Shown here: one piece after another, positions 22,778 to 30,706 of the stretch
How the letters are laid out: each line of letters begins with the position of its first letter
Numbering within the stretch: the first letter of the stretch is position 1
DNA from: Candidatus Neomicrothrix sp. UBA2131
GTDB taxonomy: Bacteria; Actinomycetota; Acidimicrobiia; Acidimicrobiales; MedAcidi-G1
DNA: 31,512 bases
NCBI GenBank assembly: GCA_002329075.1
Contig: DCXR01000054.1
Coordinates: forward strand, 1-31,512
Direction of reading: 5' to 3'
The notes under the pieces: model-generated
Databases searched by the model: none
Seen by the model: the letters and a program-made list of their open reading frames with translations, nothing else
Told to the model about the DNA's origin: nothing
Position numbers and translations under genes: made by a program

Positions 22778-24774
22778 TGAGCGAATCCGTTGCAGAACTG
22801 AACCCGAACGGCGCTGCGACGCAGCCACTGGGCGCATACTCCCGCCCCAAGGGCGGCGGTGGCTGGCGTGACTGGGTCACCACCGTCGACCACAAGAAGA
22901 TCGGCATCCTCTACGGGGCGACCGCGCTGTTCTTCTTCGTCGTCGGCGGCTTCGAGGCCCTGCTGATCCGCCTGCAGCTGGCGACCCCGAACGGCACGGT
23001 CGTCGGTGCCGACCTCTACAACCAGATCTACACGATGCACGGCATCACCATGGTCTTCATGGTCATCATGCCGTTGGCCGCCGCCTTCGCCAACTACCTG
23101 CTTCCGCTCCAGATCGGTGCCCGCGACGTGGCGTTCCCCAGGTTCAACGCCCTGTCATTCTGGATATTCCTTGCGGGTGGCCTCTTCCTCAACTTTTCAT
23201 GGCTGGTCGGCGACGCTCCCGACGGCGGCTGGTTCGCCTATTCACCCAACACGGGCGTGACGTTCTCGCCGGGCCACGGCATGGACTTCTACGCCATCGG
23301 CCTCCAGATCGTCGGCATAGCGTCGCTGATCTCCGCCATGAACCTGATCATCACGGTGCTCAACATGCGTGCGCCGGGCATGACCCTGTTCAAGATGCCG
23401 GTGTTCACCTGGATGATCCTCGTGGTGCAGTTCCTGCTGCTCTTCGCCGTGCCCGTCATCACGGTTGCGCTGTTCCTGTTGGTGTTCGACCGCAACTTCG
23501 GTTCCCACTTCTTCAATCCGGAGATGGGTGCGGACCCGCTGCTGTGGCAGCACCTCTTCTGGATCTTCGGCCACCCCGAGGTCTACATCCTGATCCTGCC
23601 GTCGTTCGGCATTGTCTCCGAGGTCATCCCGACCTTCAGCCGCAAGCCCATCTTCGGCTACGAGTTCATGGTCTTCTCAGGGATCGCCATCGGCTTCATG
23701 GGCTGGGGCGTCTGGGCACACCACATGTTCGTGTCGGGCATCGGGCCGATCTCGGTGGGCGCGTTCACGCTTTCGACGATGTTCATCGCCGTCCCGACCG
23801 GCGTGAAGATCCTGAACTGGATGGCCACCATGTGGGGCGGCAAGCTGCGTTTCAACTCGGCGATGCTCTTCGCCACCGGCGTCGTGTCGATGTTCACGGT
23901 CGGTGGCCTCTCGGGCGTCACCCACGCCCTGTCGCCGGTCGACACCCAGCAGACCGATACCTACTACATCGTCGCCCACTTCCACTACGTGATCTTCGGT
24001 GGTGCACTGCTCGGGTTCTTCGCCGGGTTCTACTTCTGGTGGCCCAAGGTGTTCGGCCACAAGCTCGGCGAGACCCTCGGCAAGTGGAACTTCTGGACGA
24101 TGCTCGTCGGTTTCAACCTGGCGTTTGGTCCGATGCACATCCTGGGCCTGAACGGCATGTCCCGTCGGATCGACACGTATTCACCGGGCTTCGGGTTCGA
24201 CTTCTGGAACCTGTTCGCCACCATCGGCGTGTTCGTCGTCACCCTTGGCGTCATGTTCTTCGTGATCAACGTGATCCTGTCGGCACGGCGGGCACGGGGC
24301 CTGCCGCCCGAGCCGCCCGACCCGTGGGATGCCCGCAGCCTCGAGTGGTTCAGCCCGAATCCGACGCCCGTCCACAACTTCGACGAGGTCATCGAGGTCT
24401 CGTCGCTGGACGAGTTCTGGCACCGCAAGTGGACGACCGACGAGGACGGCAGGGTCGTGCGCAAGGCCACGGCCGCCGAGGTCTGCCAGGCAGGCGACGC
24501 GGAAGGTGTCCACCTGCCGTCGCCGTCGTACTGGCCTGTCGTACTGGCCGCCGGCCTGCCGCTTATCGGCCTCGGCCTGCTCTACAACCTCTGGATCTGT
24601 GTGCCGGGCACGCTCTTGGTCCTCGTTTCGACCTACGCCTGGGTGTTCGAGCCGCCAGATGACCCCGACGGGCCCTTCGGTCACGGCCACGACGAAGGCG
24701 ATGACGGAAGCCACGACGAGGATGTTCCCGGCGACGGTTCCCCTGCTGGACAGGAGGCGGGTTCCGTTGAGTAG
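22777..24774 (+). CDS. coxA: Cytochrome c oxidase subunit I
   Basis: The catalytic, proton-pumping subunit of the terminal oxidase, reducing oxygen to water. All ligands are present: His88 and His403 (low-spin heme), His401 (heme a3), His266, His315 and His316 (CuB), Tyr270 cross-linked to His266, Glu268 of the D-channel (GHPEVY) and Lys344 of the K-channel. At 665 residues it exceeds the usual 530-570. The C-terminal extra part has a hydrophobic pair (YWPVVLAAGLPLIGLGLLY; GTLLVLVSTYAWVF) and an acidic, His-rich tail (FGHGHDEGDDGSHDED). ATG 22777 is preferred over GTG 22774 and has GGAGG 8 bases upstream. Confidence 0.97.
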   Translation: MSESVAELNPNGAATQPLGAYSRPKGGGGWRDWVTTVDHKKIGILYGATALFFFVVGGFEALLIRLQLATPNGTVVGADLYNQIYTMHGITMVFMVIMPLAAAFANYLLPLQIGARDVAFPRFNALSFWIFLAGGLFLNFSWLVGDAPDGGWFAYSPNTGVTFSPGHGMDFYAIGLQIVGIASLISAMNLIITVLNMRAPGMTLFKMPVFTWMILVVQFLLLFAVPVITVALFLLVFDRNFGSHFFNPEMGADPLLWQHLFWIFGHPEVYILILPSFGIVSEVIPTFSRKPIFGYEFMVFSGIAIGFMGWGVWAHHMFVSGIGPISVGAFTLSTMFIAVPTGVKILNWMATMWGGKLRFNSAMLFATGVVSMFTVGGLSGVTHALSPVDTQQTDTYYIVAHFHYVIFGGALLGFFAGFYFWWPKVFGHKLGETLGKWNFWTMLVGFNLAFGPMHILGLNGMSRRIDTYSPGFGFDFWNLFATIGVFVVTLGVMFFVINVILSARRARGLPPEPPDPWDARSLEWFSPNPTPVHNFDEVIEVSSLDEFWHRKWTTDEDGRVVRKATAAEVCQAGDAEGVHLPSPSYWPVVLAAGLPLIGLGLLYNLWICVPGTLLVLVSTYAWVFEPPDDPDGPFGHGHDEGDDGSHDEDVPGDGSPAGQEAGSVE

Positions 24775-25366
24775 CGAAGCGCACGCCGTGCACGACACGA
24801 CGACGGGCATCTCCAACAACAAGCTCCTGATGTGGGCCTTCCTGGGCTCGGAGTGCCTGTTGTTCGGTGGCCTGATATCGGCCTACCTCGTCAACCGGAG
24901 CCGTTTCCACACCGGTCCGGCGCCCGGCGACATCTTCGACATTCCGTTCACATCGGTCAGTTCGTTCGTGCTCCTCATGAGCTCGCTCACAATGGTGCTG
25001 GCACTGTCGGCGATACAGCGGGGCGACGTTCGCAACAACCGGATCTGGCTCCTGGCCACGGCCCTTCTGGGATCGCTGTTCATCGGCGGCCAGGTCTACG
25101 AGTTCACGACCTTCCTCCGGGAGGGCCTGGGCTATACGACCAGCCCGTTCTCGTCGGCGTTCTTCACGCTGACCGGCTTCCACGGCGTCCACGTCAGCGT
25201 CGGCATCGTGATGCTGATGTCGCTGGTCATCTCGTCGTACCGGGGCACGCTCACGAAGAAGAATTCCGAGACCGTCGAGATCGTCGGCCTCTACTGGCAT
25301 TTCGTCGACGTGGTCTGGATCTTCATCTTCACCGTCATCTACCTCGTGCCTTCTCCCACGAGTTGA
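24767..25366 (+). CDS. coxC: Cytochrome c oxidase subunit III
   Basis: CoxC stabilises the catalytic subunit and its proton uptake. The 199-residue product has five predicted helices, the short bacterial form. Typical sequence is seen: SECLLFGGLISAYLVNRS, TLTGFHGVHVSVGI and the terminal YWHFVDVVWIFIFTVIYL. I choose TTG 24767 because AGGAGG stands 9 bases before it; it overlaps the end of coxA by 8 bases. A GTG at 24788 is the alternative. It is the active counterpart of the divergent subunit III-like gene at 20167. Confidence 0.94.
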   Translation: MSSEAHAVHDTTTGISNNKLLMWAFLGSECLLFGGLISAYLVNRSRFHTGPAPGDIFDIPFTSVSSFVLLMSSLTMVLALSAIQRGDVRNNRIWLLATALLGSLFIGGQVYEFTTFLREGLGYTTSPFSSAFFTLTGFHGVHVSVGIVMLMSLVISSYRGTLTKKNSETVEIVGLYWHFVDVVWIFIFTVIYLVPSPTS

Positions 25367-25383
25367 CCAGGGAGCCCGCAGCA

Positions 25384-25695
25384 ATGAGCACCGAAGCCGC
25401 CGCCACGAACACCGACCACGAGCATCCGACCGACGCCAAGTACGTCCAGATCGCCATCCTCCTGGCGGTGATCACGGCCGCCGAGGTGTCGACGTACTTC
25501 GTGGACATCGGTCCGGTCCTGATTCCGGCCCTCATGGTGATGATGGTCGTCAAGTTCTTCTACGTGGCTGCCTGGTTCATGCACCTGAGGTTCGACAGTG
25601 TGCTGTTCACCCGGTTCTTCGTGACGGGGTTGATCCTTGCCACGGCCGTCTACTGCATCGTCCTCACGGTGTTCGAGTTCTGGACCGGGGGTTAG
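25384..25695 (+). CDS. Cytochrome c oxidase subunit IV (prokaryotic COX4 family)
   Basis: A 103-residue membrane protein with three predicted helices (YVQIAILLAVITAAEVSTYF; ALMVMMVVKFFYVAAWFMHL; FFVTGLILATAVYCIVLTVF). The central VKFFYVAAWFMHLRFD is the mark of the bacterial subunit IV/CyoD-like family. The N terminus is hydrophilic with several histidines (TDHEHPTDAKY). It lies 17 bases after coxC with AGGGAG upstream of its ATG. It probably aids assembly or stability of the oxidase. Confidence 0.9.
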   Translation: MSTEAAATNTDHEHPTDAKYVQIAILLAVITAAEVSTYFVDIGPVLIPALMVMMVVKFFYVAAWFMHLRFDSVLFTRFFVTGLILATAVYCIVLTVFEFWTGG

Positions 25696-25702
25696 CGACT
25701 TG

Positions 25703-25720
25703 CGCCCGGAATCCCGGGCG
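25703..25720 (+). terminator. Hairpin after the oxidase operon
   Basis: CGCCCGG, loop AATC, CCGGGCG gives a perfect 7-bp GC stem 7 bases after the coxD stop. It probably ends or attenuates the transcript before ctaG. There is no T-tract. Confidence 0.5.
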
Positions 25721-25740
25721 AACCGGTTGACTGGTTGCTG

Positions 25741-25770
25741 ATGCTCACAGCGATGAACCTGGACACCTAG
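25741..25770 (+). other. Possible nine-codon upstream ORF before ctaG
   Basis: ATG 25741 begins a nine-codon frame (MLTAMNLDT) whose TAG stop is directly followed by the ATG of ctaG, in the same frame. A TTGACT at 25727-25732 lies just before it. No clear -10 element is seen. This may be chance, or a leader peptide coupled to ctaG translation. Confidence 0.25.
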
Positions 25771-26595
25771 ATGCTGGCCGTCGCCAGCCCCTGGGAGTTC
25801 CAGGCCCACCCCGAGGTCTGGACCCTGGTGCTCGCGATCGTCGGCCTGGGATGGTGGGCATCGCGCATTGGGCCCCGTGTGCTGCCCGCCGGCGTTCCCG
25901 TCGCCACACGCTCCCAGAAGCGTGCCTATGTCGCCGCCGTGGTGTTGCTGTTCCTTTCGTCGGACTGGCCGGTACACGACATCGCCGAGGAACACCTCTA
26001 CTCGGTGCACATGGTGCAGCACATGTCGATCACGATGTTCGTGCCACCCCTGTTCCTCCTGGCCACGCCGGACTGGCTGGCCCGGCTGGTGATCCTCGAT
26101 GACGGTGTTTCGTCGAGGATCCTGCGTCGCCTGTCGAACCCGGTCGTCGCCGGCGTTGTCTTCAACGGCCTGATCGCCATCACCCACTGGAGCGGCATAG
26201 TGCGCCTCTCGGCGGAGAACGGCGCCTTCCACTACACGGCGCACCTGGTGCTGTTCGCCTCGGCGATGCTGATGTGGATGCCGGTCGTGTCGCCGATCCG
26301 GGAACACCGACTTCGTCCGCCCGGGCAGATGCTCTACCTGTTCCTCATGTCGATCATCCCGACCGTTCCGGCCGGCTGGCTCACATTCGCCGAGGGAGCG
26401 GTCTACAAGGTGTACGACGACGGCTTCGAACCGTGGGGGATCGGTGTGATCTCCGATCAGCAGGCCGCCGGTGCGATCATGAAGGTGCTCGGCGGCTTCT
26501 TTCTCTGGGGTGTCATCGTCGTGAAGTTCGCACGGTTCGCAAAGGGTGAGCGTGCTGAGCGGGCCGCGAGGCTCTACGAGCCGGGTCGGGGCTGA
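25771..26595 (+). CDS. ctaG: Cytochrome c oxidase assembly protein, Caa3_CtaG family
   Basis: A 274-residue membrane protein of the Bacillus-type CtaG family, needed for formation of active caa3 oxidase, probably for copper delivery to CuB. About seven helices are predicted. The family region HLYSVHMVQHMSITMFVPPLFLLATP is present (HMVQHM near 87-92, PPLFLLATP near 99-107), as are later conserved histidines (FHYTAHL). These could bind metal. It follows the oxidase subunit genes after a hairpin, and a separate promoter is possible. It is unrelated to the COX11-type CtaG of proteobacteria. Confidence 0.9.
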   Translation: MLAVASPWEFQAHPEVWTLVLAIVGLGWWASRIGPRVLPAGVPVATRSQKRAYVAAVVLLFLSSDWPVHDIAEEHLYSVHMVQHMSITMFVPPLFLLATPDWLARLVILDDGVSSRILRRLSNPVVAGVVFNGLIAITHWSGIVRLSAENGAFHYTAHLVLFASAMLMWMPVVSPIREHRLRPPGQMLYLFLMSIIPTVPAGWLTFAEGAVYKVYDDGFEPWGIGVISDQQAAGAIMKVLGGFFLWGVIVVKFARFAKGERAERAARLYEPGRG

Positions 26596-26635
26596 TCCCG
26601 GGATTATCGTTCCGTGGTGCGTCCCGCCCGGAGGG

Positions 26636-26641
26636 TAGGTT
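26636..26641 (+). promoter_or_regulatory. Putative -10 element of serS (leaderless)
   Basis: TAGGTT ends 6 bases before ATG 26648; it has the same sequence as the pyrE element. Confidence 0.45.
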
Positions 26642-26647
26642 CACCCC

Positions 26648-27937
26648 ATGATCGACGTACGCCGCCTGCGCGCTGACCCCGATGGGGTCAAGGCCGCCAT
26701 CGCCCGAAGGGGCGAGGACGTCGCTTCGCTGGACCGGGTGCTCGAATTGGACGAGCGTCAGCGGCGGCTGGCCGAGGAGCGCGACGCCGTCCGCAACGAG
26801 GTCAAGGGAATCTCCCGTTCCGTCGGTGACCTGCACAAGGAGGGCAGGGGCGACGAGGCAGCCGAGTTGCAGTCCCGGAGTCGTGACCTGGGCGACCGGG
26901 CCGATGCGATCGCCTGCGAGGCGGACGGCCTGGCCTCCGAGATCCGCGAGATCCTGCTGCAGGTCCCGAACACGCCGGCACCGGACTGTCCCGACGGACT
27001 GACCCCGGAGGAGAACCCGGTGATCCGGCAGGTGGGCGCCGATCTGGACTCGTTCCCTGAACACCAGCGGGTGCCGCACTGGGACATCGGCGAGGAACTC
27101 GGCATCCTCGACGCCGCCACCGGCGCCAAGCTCTCGGGTGCCATGTTCGTCATGTACTCGGGACTCGGCGCCACGCTCTGCAGGGCTCTGTGCCAGTACG
27201 GCCTGGACCGCAACGCCGACGCCTACCGCGAGATGCGACCGCCGACGCTTGTCAGGACCGAGACGATGGTCTCGACCGGGCACCTCCCCAGGTTCGAGGA
27301 CGACGCCTACCACCTCGAACGCGACGACCTGTGGGCGATCCCGACCGCCGAGGTGCCGCTCACGTCGCTGTTCCGTGACGAGGTTGTCGACGAGGTCGAC
27401 CTGCCGCTCAAGTTCATGGCCCATACGTCGTGTTTCCGCCGCGAGGCCGGTTCGGCGGGCCGTGACACCCGGGGCCTGTTGCGGATCCACGAGTTCGACA
27501 AGGTCGAACTGCTCGCCTACGCCACCGAGGAGCAGTCGCACAAGGTCCACATGGACATCCTGGATCGGGCCGAGTCGGCCATCGCCGACCTGGGCCTCAC
27601 CTACCGGATCGTTGATCTGGTCACAGGCGACCTGGGTGCCTCGTCGGCTCGCACGTTCGACATCGAGGTCTACGCACCGGGTGCCGACCAGTGGCTGGAG
27701 GTCTCGTCGGTGTCATGGTTCGGTGACTACCAGGCGAGGCGTGCCAACGCGAGGTATCGCCCGACGGGCGAGCGGGGGACGCAGATCGTGAACACCCTCA
27801 ACGGCTCGGGGCTGGCTGTGCCTCGGGTCTGGGCGGGGGTTGTCGAGACCTACCGGCAGGAGGACGGGTCGGTGCGGGTCCCCGACGTGCTCAAGCCGTA
27901 CATGCGGGGCGTCGAGGTGATCGAAGCAGGGATGTAA
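26648..27937 (+). CDS. serS: Seryl-tRNA synthetase
   Basis: SerS charges tRNA-Ser with serine. The 429-residue product begins with the Arg/Glu-rich antiparallel coiled-coil arm (about 1-110) that grips the long variable arm of the tRNA. The class II catalytic domain follows: motif 2 FRREAGSAGRDTRGLLRIHEFDKVE (Arg-Glu near 261, 'GRDTRGLLR' loop) and motif 3 with NGSGLAVPR near the C terminus. The TAEVPLTSLF serine-site segment is also present. Length is standard. The gene stands alone between ctaG and a convergent acyl-CoA synthetase gene. Confidence 0.97.
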   Translation: MIDVRRLRADPDGVKAAIARRGEDVASLDRVLELDERQRRLAEERDAVRNEVKGISRSVGDLHKEGRGDEAAELQSRSRDLGDRADAIACEADGLASEIREILLQVPNTPAPDCPDGLTPEENPVIRQVGADLDSFPEHQRVPHWDIGEELGILDAATGAKLSGAMFVMYSGLGATLCRALCQYGLDRNADAYREMRPPTLVRTETMVSTGHLPRFEDDAYHLERDDLWAIPTAEVPLTSLFRDEVVDEVDLPLKFMAHTSCFRREAGSAGRDTRGLLRIHEFDKVELLAYATEEQSHKVHMDILDRAESAIADLGLTYRIVDLVTGDLGASSARTFDIEVYAPGADQWLEVSSVSWFGDYQARRANARYRPTGERGTQIVNTLNGSGLAVPRVWAGVVETYRQEDGSVRVPDVLKPYMRGVEVIEAGM

Positions 27938-28042
27938 CGGGCGGGGGTCCGGTGCGGGAAACGGGCCTGGTGCCGGGGTGTTGGTGGTAGTTCCCCAATG
28001 GGGCCTGGTGGCGGGGCCGGGAACCCGGACAGATGCGGGCGT
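27938..28042. other. Convergent intergenic region with weak hairpins
   Basis: A 105-base GC-rich gap between serS (plus) and the acyl-CoA synthetase gene (minus). It holds CCCC-AAT-GGGG (27993-28003) and a CCGGGAACCCGG palindrome (28017-28028), and two similar GGGCCTGGTGSCGGGG stretches near 27963 and 28001. GGTGCGGGAA (27951-27960) recurs inverted at 28049-28058. Termination of both genes is presumably here; no single strong terminator stands out. Confidence 0.35.
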
Positions 28043-29683
28043 TCAGGCTTCCCGCACCCTGTCGGCTGCCCAGCGGTAGTCGACCTTGCCGGACGGGCTG
28101 CGGTACACCTCGTCGCAGCGCACTATGACCTTGGGCAACTTGTAGCCGGCGATATGGGCACCGGCCTCGGCGAGGAGGTCGGCGTCGCTGGGGTCCTGGT
28201 CTTCGTGCAGGGCCAGCACTGCACACACCTCGCTGCCCCAACGCTCAGACGGCCGGCTGCACACGACGACGTCGGACACGGCGGGATGGCGCATCAGGGC
28301 CTGCTCGACCTCTTCGGCGAAGATCTTCTCGCCTCCCGAGTTGATGGTGACCGAGTCGCGGCCGTGGAGGATCACGGTGCCGTCGATCGCCAACTGCGCC
28401 CGGTCGCCGGCGACGGCCATGCGTTCGCCCCCTATCACGGGGAAGGTGGCGGCTGTCTTGTCGGCATCGCCGAGGTAGCCGAGGGGGAGGCGGCCGCGCT
28501 GGGCGAGCCATCCGAGGTCGTCCTCGCCGGGTACGGCCAACCGTGTGCGTGTGCTGTCGACGACCGTTCCGGTCTCGGTGGCGGTGAACGAACCGGTCCT
28601 CGCCTCATCCGCCGAGGTGGTGACCTCACGGGCCTGCGAGCCCGTTTCCGATGAGCCGAGGGTGTCGATGATCATCCGGCCGGGGAGCAGGTCGAGCATC
28701 CGGGCCTTCGTTTCGGTGTGGAGGGCGGCTCCCGAGTTGATGAAGGCGGCGATGCTCGAGAGGTCGTGGTGGCTTCCCTCGATCGCCTCACAGAGGGGCC
28801 GGGCGAAGGCGTCGCCGACGATGATGAGCGTGGTGGCTGCCTCGCGTTCGACGGCTTCGAGGATGCTGGTCGGGTCGAGGCGTTCGACGACTCCGGGGAG
28901 GATGATCGTGTGTCCGGAAAGCAGGCCGGTGAGCGACGGCCATTGGCCGGCGCCGTGCATGAACGGCGGCAGTGGCATGACCCGCGACCTTCCGCCCCTG
29001 GTCGCCACTTCGACGATCGCCTCGACGTCGGGCCATTCGTCGCCGGTCCTTCGGTTGCGTCCACCGAGCGCCGACACGTACACGTCGGCCTGGCGCCACA
29101 GCACCCCCTTCGGCATGCCGGTGGTCCCACCGGTGTAGAGGACGTAGAGGTCGTCCGGTGTCGGGTCGACCCCGGGGTCGGGGTCGCTGGCTGCGAGGGC
29201 GTCGTCGAACCAGACAGCGCCGGGCAGCAGGGGATTGTCCGTCGCATCGGGTACCTGGATCAGCGTCCGTGGTCCGGTGATCCCATCGAGCACCTCGGCG
29301 AGCGTCGCAGCGAATGCCGAGTGGTAGACGAGGCCGCGGGCTCCGCTGTCGTGCAGCAGGTAGGTGAGTTCCTCGGCCACATACCGGTAGTTGACGTTGA
29401 AGGGCACCACCCTTGCTTCGAAGCAGCCGAGGTTGGCGACCAGGAACTCGGAACCGTTGTGGAGGTAGAGCCCGAGCGTGTCCTGTCCGATCTCGTGGTT
29501 GGCGAGTTCGTGGCGTTCCCTGTGCACCTCGAACCCCTGGTCGACCAGGTAGCGACCGAACCGGCGGGCCCTGTCCTGCATGTCGGCGTAGGTGAGGCGC
29601 AGGTCTCCGTGGACGAAGTAGTCCCGGTCGGGTACCGCCCCGGCGACGGCCCGTGCGAGCAAGGCGAGGTTGTAGTCGGGCAT
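28043..29683 (-). CDS. Acyl-CoA synthetase (AMP-binding, FadD-like)
   Basis: A 546-residue member of the ANL superfamily that activates a carboxylic acid to its adenylate and CoA thioester. The AMP-binding P-loop YTGGTTGMPKGV is at 183-194. Downstream are FINSGAALHTETK, LGSSETG (the A5 motif position), the hinge region ILHGRDSVTINSGGEKIFAEEVE, and the catalytic Lys near the C terminus in SPSGKVDYRW. The acid substrate is unknown; the actinobacterial FadD type often acts on lipid or steroid side chains. ATG 29683 has GGAG 6 bases upstream. The frame stays open far upstream, but that part is a shadow of the fluoride-channel genes. It is the last gene of the fluC-fluC-synthetase operon. Confidence 0.92.
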   Translation of the reverse strand: MPDYNLALLARAVAGAVPDRDYFVHGDLRLTYADMQDRARRFGRYLVDQGFEVHRERHELANHEIGQDTLGLYLHNGSEFLVANLGCFEARVVPFNVNYRYVAEELTYLLHDSGARGLVYHSAFAATLAEVLDGITGPRTLIQVPDATDNPLLPGAVWFDDALAASDPDPGVDPTPDDLYVLYTGGTTGMPKGVLWRQADVYVSALGGRNRRTGDEWPDVEAIVEVATRGGRSRVMPLPPFMHGAGQWPSLTGLLSGHTIILPGVVERLDPTSILEAVEREAATTLIIVGDAFARPLCEAIEGSHHDLSSIAAFINSGAALHTETKARMLDLLPGRMIIDTLGSSETGSQAREVTTSADEARTGSFTATETGTVVDSTRTRLAVPGEDDLGWLAQRGRLPLGYLGDADKTAATFPVIGGERMAVAGDRAQLAIDGTVILHGRDSVTINSGGEKIFAEEVEQALMRHPAVSDVVVCSRPSERWGSEVCAVLALHEDQDPSDADLLAEAGAHIAGYKLPKVIVRCDEVYRSPSGKVDYRWAADRVREA

Positions 29684-29703
29684 GGGGGGCTCCAGGGCGG
29701 GTT

Positions 29704-30063
29704 TCAGGATGCGATCTCGAGGCCCAGCCATGCGGCGACCAGGCCGAGCACCAGTGTGGCTGCCAGATAGAGGATGGCGCCGTTCCCGGATGCCCTGGTC
29801 GGATGATCCGTCGGGGAGTCGGTTGCCAGATCGACCGCATCCTGGGCGAATCGGGAGAACGTGGTGAGCGCACCGAGGCCGCCGGCTCCGACGATCGTCA
29901 TCGTTGTCGCCGATGCGCCGCCTCCTGCAAGTAGCCCCAGTAGGAATGCTCCGGTCACGTTGACGAGCATCGTTCCCCGGTGTCCGCCCGGCCAGAGGTC
30001 GGTGGCCAGCCATCTGAGCGTTGCACCCATGCCGGCGAGGGCGACGAATGCAACGGTGCTCAT
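29704..30063 (-). CDS. Fluoride channel FluC/CrcB, second of a pair
   Basis: A 119-residue FluC-family protein with four predicted helices; such proteins form dimeric fluoride exporters in the cytoplasmic membrane. Seen are LVNVTGAFLLG (the conserved Asn helix) and GLGALTTFSRFAQD. The two Phe of the TTFSTF pore signature are kept, but the Thr between them is Arg. The ATG overlaps the stop of the paired gene (ATGA), and the two are presumably made together as a heterodimer. Twenty bases separate it from the acyl-CoA synthetase gene. Confidence 0.92.
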   Translation of the reverse strand: MSTVAFVALAGMGATLRWLATDLWPGGHRGTMLVNVTGAFLLGLLAGGGASATTMTIVGAGGLGALTTFSRFAQDAVDLATDSPTDHPTRASGNGAILYLAATLVLGLVAAWLGLEIAS

Positions 30064-30578
30064 GGGATCCTCCCGGATCCACCTGCCGCAGACCGCCCTG
30101 CCAGAAATGCCCCCAGGGCGATGAGGACCGACAACACGACGTACGTGGCGGCCACACCCGGTCGGGCCGAGCGCCACAGCCCGGCAGCATCGACGGCGAA
30201 GGTCGAGAAGGTGGTGAGGCCACCGCAGAAGCCCGTGCCGAGAAGCAACCGGGACCGTGTGGAGGCCCGGCGACGGCCGATCAGCACGCCCAGGAGCCCG
30301 CAACCGACGATGTTCACCAGGATTACCGGCCAGGGCAGTCCCCATGGCAGCCCGTCTCGGAGCCAGACGTGGGCGTCGCCGACGGCCAGCGGCGTCGATG
30401 TCGTGGAAGTGCCGTCGCCACCGGCCATGCCACCGGGTAGCACCTCGAGGACCGCCCACCGGATCGCAGCCCCAGCGATGCCACCTGCTCCTACGAGGGC
30501 GGCGGCGACCGCACCTGACGGGATGTGGTCGGCCGGGGAGCCGGGAGTCGCCGGTGGTCGGGGTATCTCCGGATCCAT
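30060..30578 (-). CDS. Fluoride channel FluC/CrcB, first of a pair
   Basis: A 172-residue FluC-family fluoride channel, longer than the usual 120-130 because of a Pro-rich N-terminal stretch of about 25 residues and a loop of about 25 residues (GGDGTSTTSTPLAVGDAHVW) between the first two helices. The pore signature GLTTFSTFAVD is canonical, and VNIVGCGLLG is present. I choose ATG 30578 over GTG 30581 because a TAGGGT hexamer ends 6 bases before it. The paired genes resemble the two-gene FluC systems of other bacteria, where the two chains make one channel. No fluoride riboswitch fits upstream if the mRNA is leaderless. Confidence 0.9.
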   Translation of the reverse strand: MDPEIPRPPATPGSPADHIPSGAVAAALVGAGGIAGAAIRWAVLEVLPGGMAGGDGTSTTSTPLAVGDAHVWLRDGLPWGLPWPVILVNIVGCGLLGVLIGRRRASTRSRLLLGTGFCGGLTTFSTFAVDAAGLWRSARPGVAATYVVLSVLIALGAFLAGRSAAGGSGRIP

Positions 30579-30584
30579 CACCGG

Positions 30585-30590
30585 ACCCTA
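30585..30590 (-). promoter_or_regulatory. Putative -10 element of the fluC pair (leaderless)
   Basis: TAGGGT on the minus strand ends 6 bases before ATG 30578. It would drive both fluC genes and probably the acyl-CoA synthetase gene. Confidence 0.45.
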
Positions 30591-30629
30591 GGGGCTTTGC
30601 CGAGCCTGTTGTCGGTGCTCGGACTGGAG

Positions 30630-30652
30630 GCCCCGGGCGGCCCGCCCGGGGC
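30630..30652 (-). terminator. Strong hairpin downstream of the SDR gene
   Basis: GCCCCGGGCG, loop GCC, CGCCCGGGGC is a perfect 10-bp stem, 54 bases after the stop of the minus-strand SDR gene and upstream of the fluC promoter. It probably isolates the two transcription units. No T-tract is seen. Confidence 0.6.
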
Positions 30653-30706
30653 GCCGTCGGGATCCTTGTCGCCCGATCGTCGGCGTGAACCCGGGTGAGT
30701 CCCGGC

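Noticed and set aside
27951..28058. Inverted 10-base repeat GGTGCGGGAA/TTCCCGCACC as a terminator or attachment site
   Set aside because: The arms are 88 bases apart and one lies in coding sequence; a chance match in GC-rich DNA is likelier.
29684..30223. In-frame N-terminal extension of the acyl-CoA synthetase
   Set aside because: The extension runs antiparallel in composition to no known domain and overlaps the fluC genes in another frame; the family N terminus starts at 29683 with a ribosome binding site.
30579..30706. Fluoride riboswitch upstream of the fluC pair
   Set aside because: I see no match to the riboswitch pseudoknot, and the putative -10 element leaves no leader for it.
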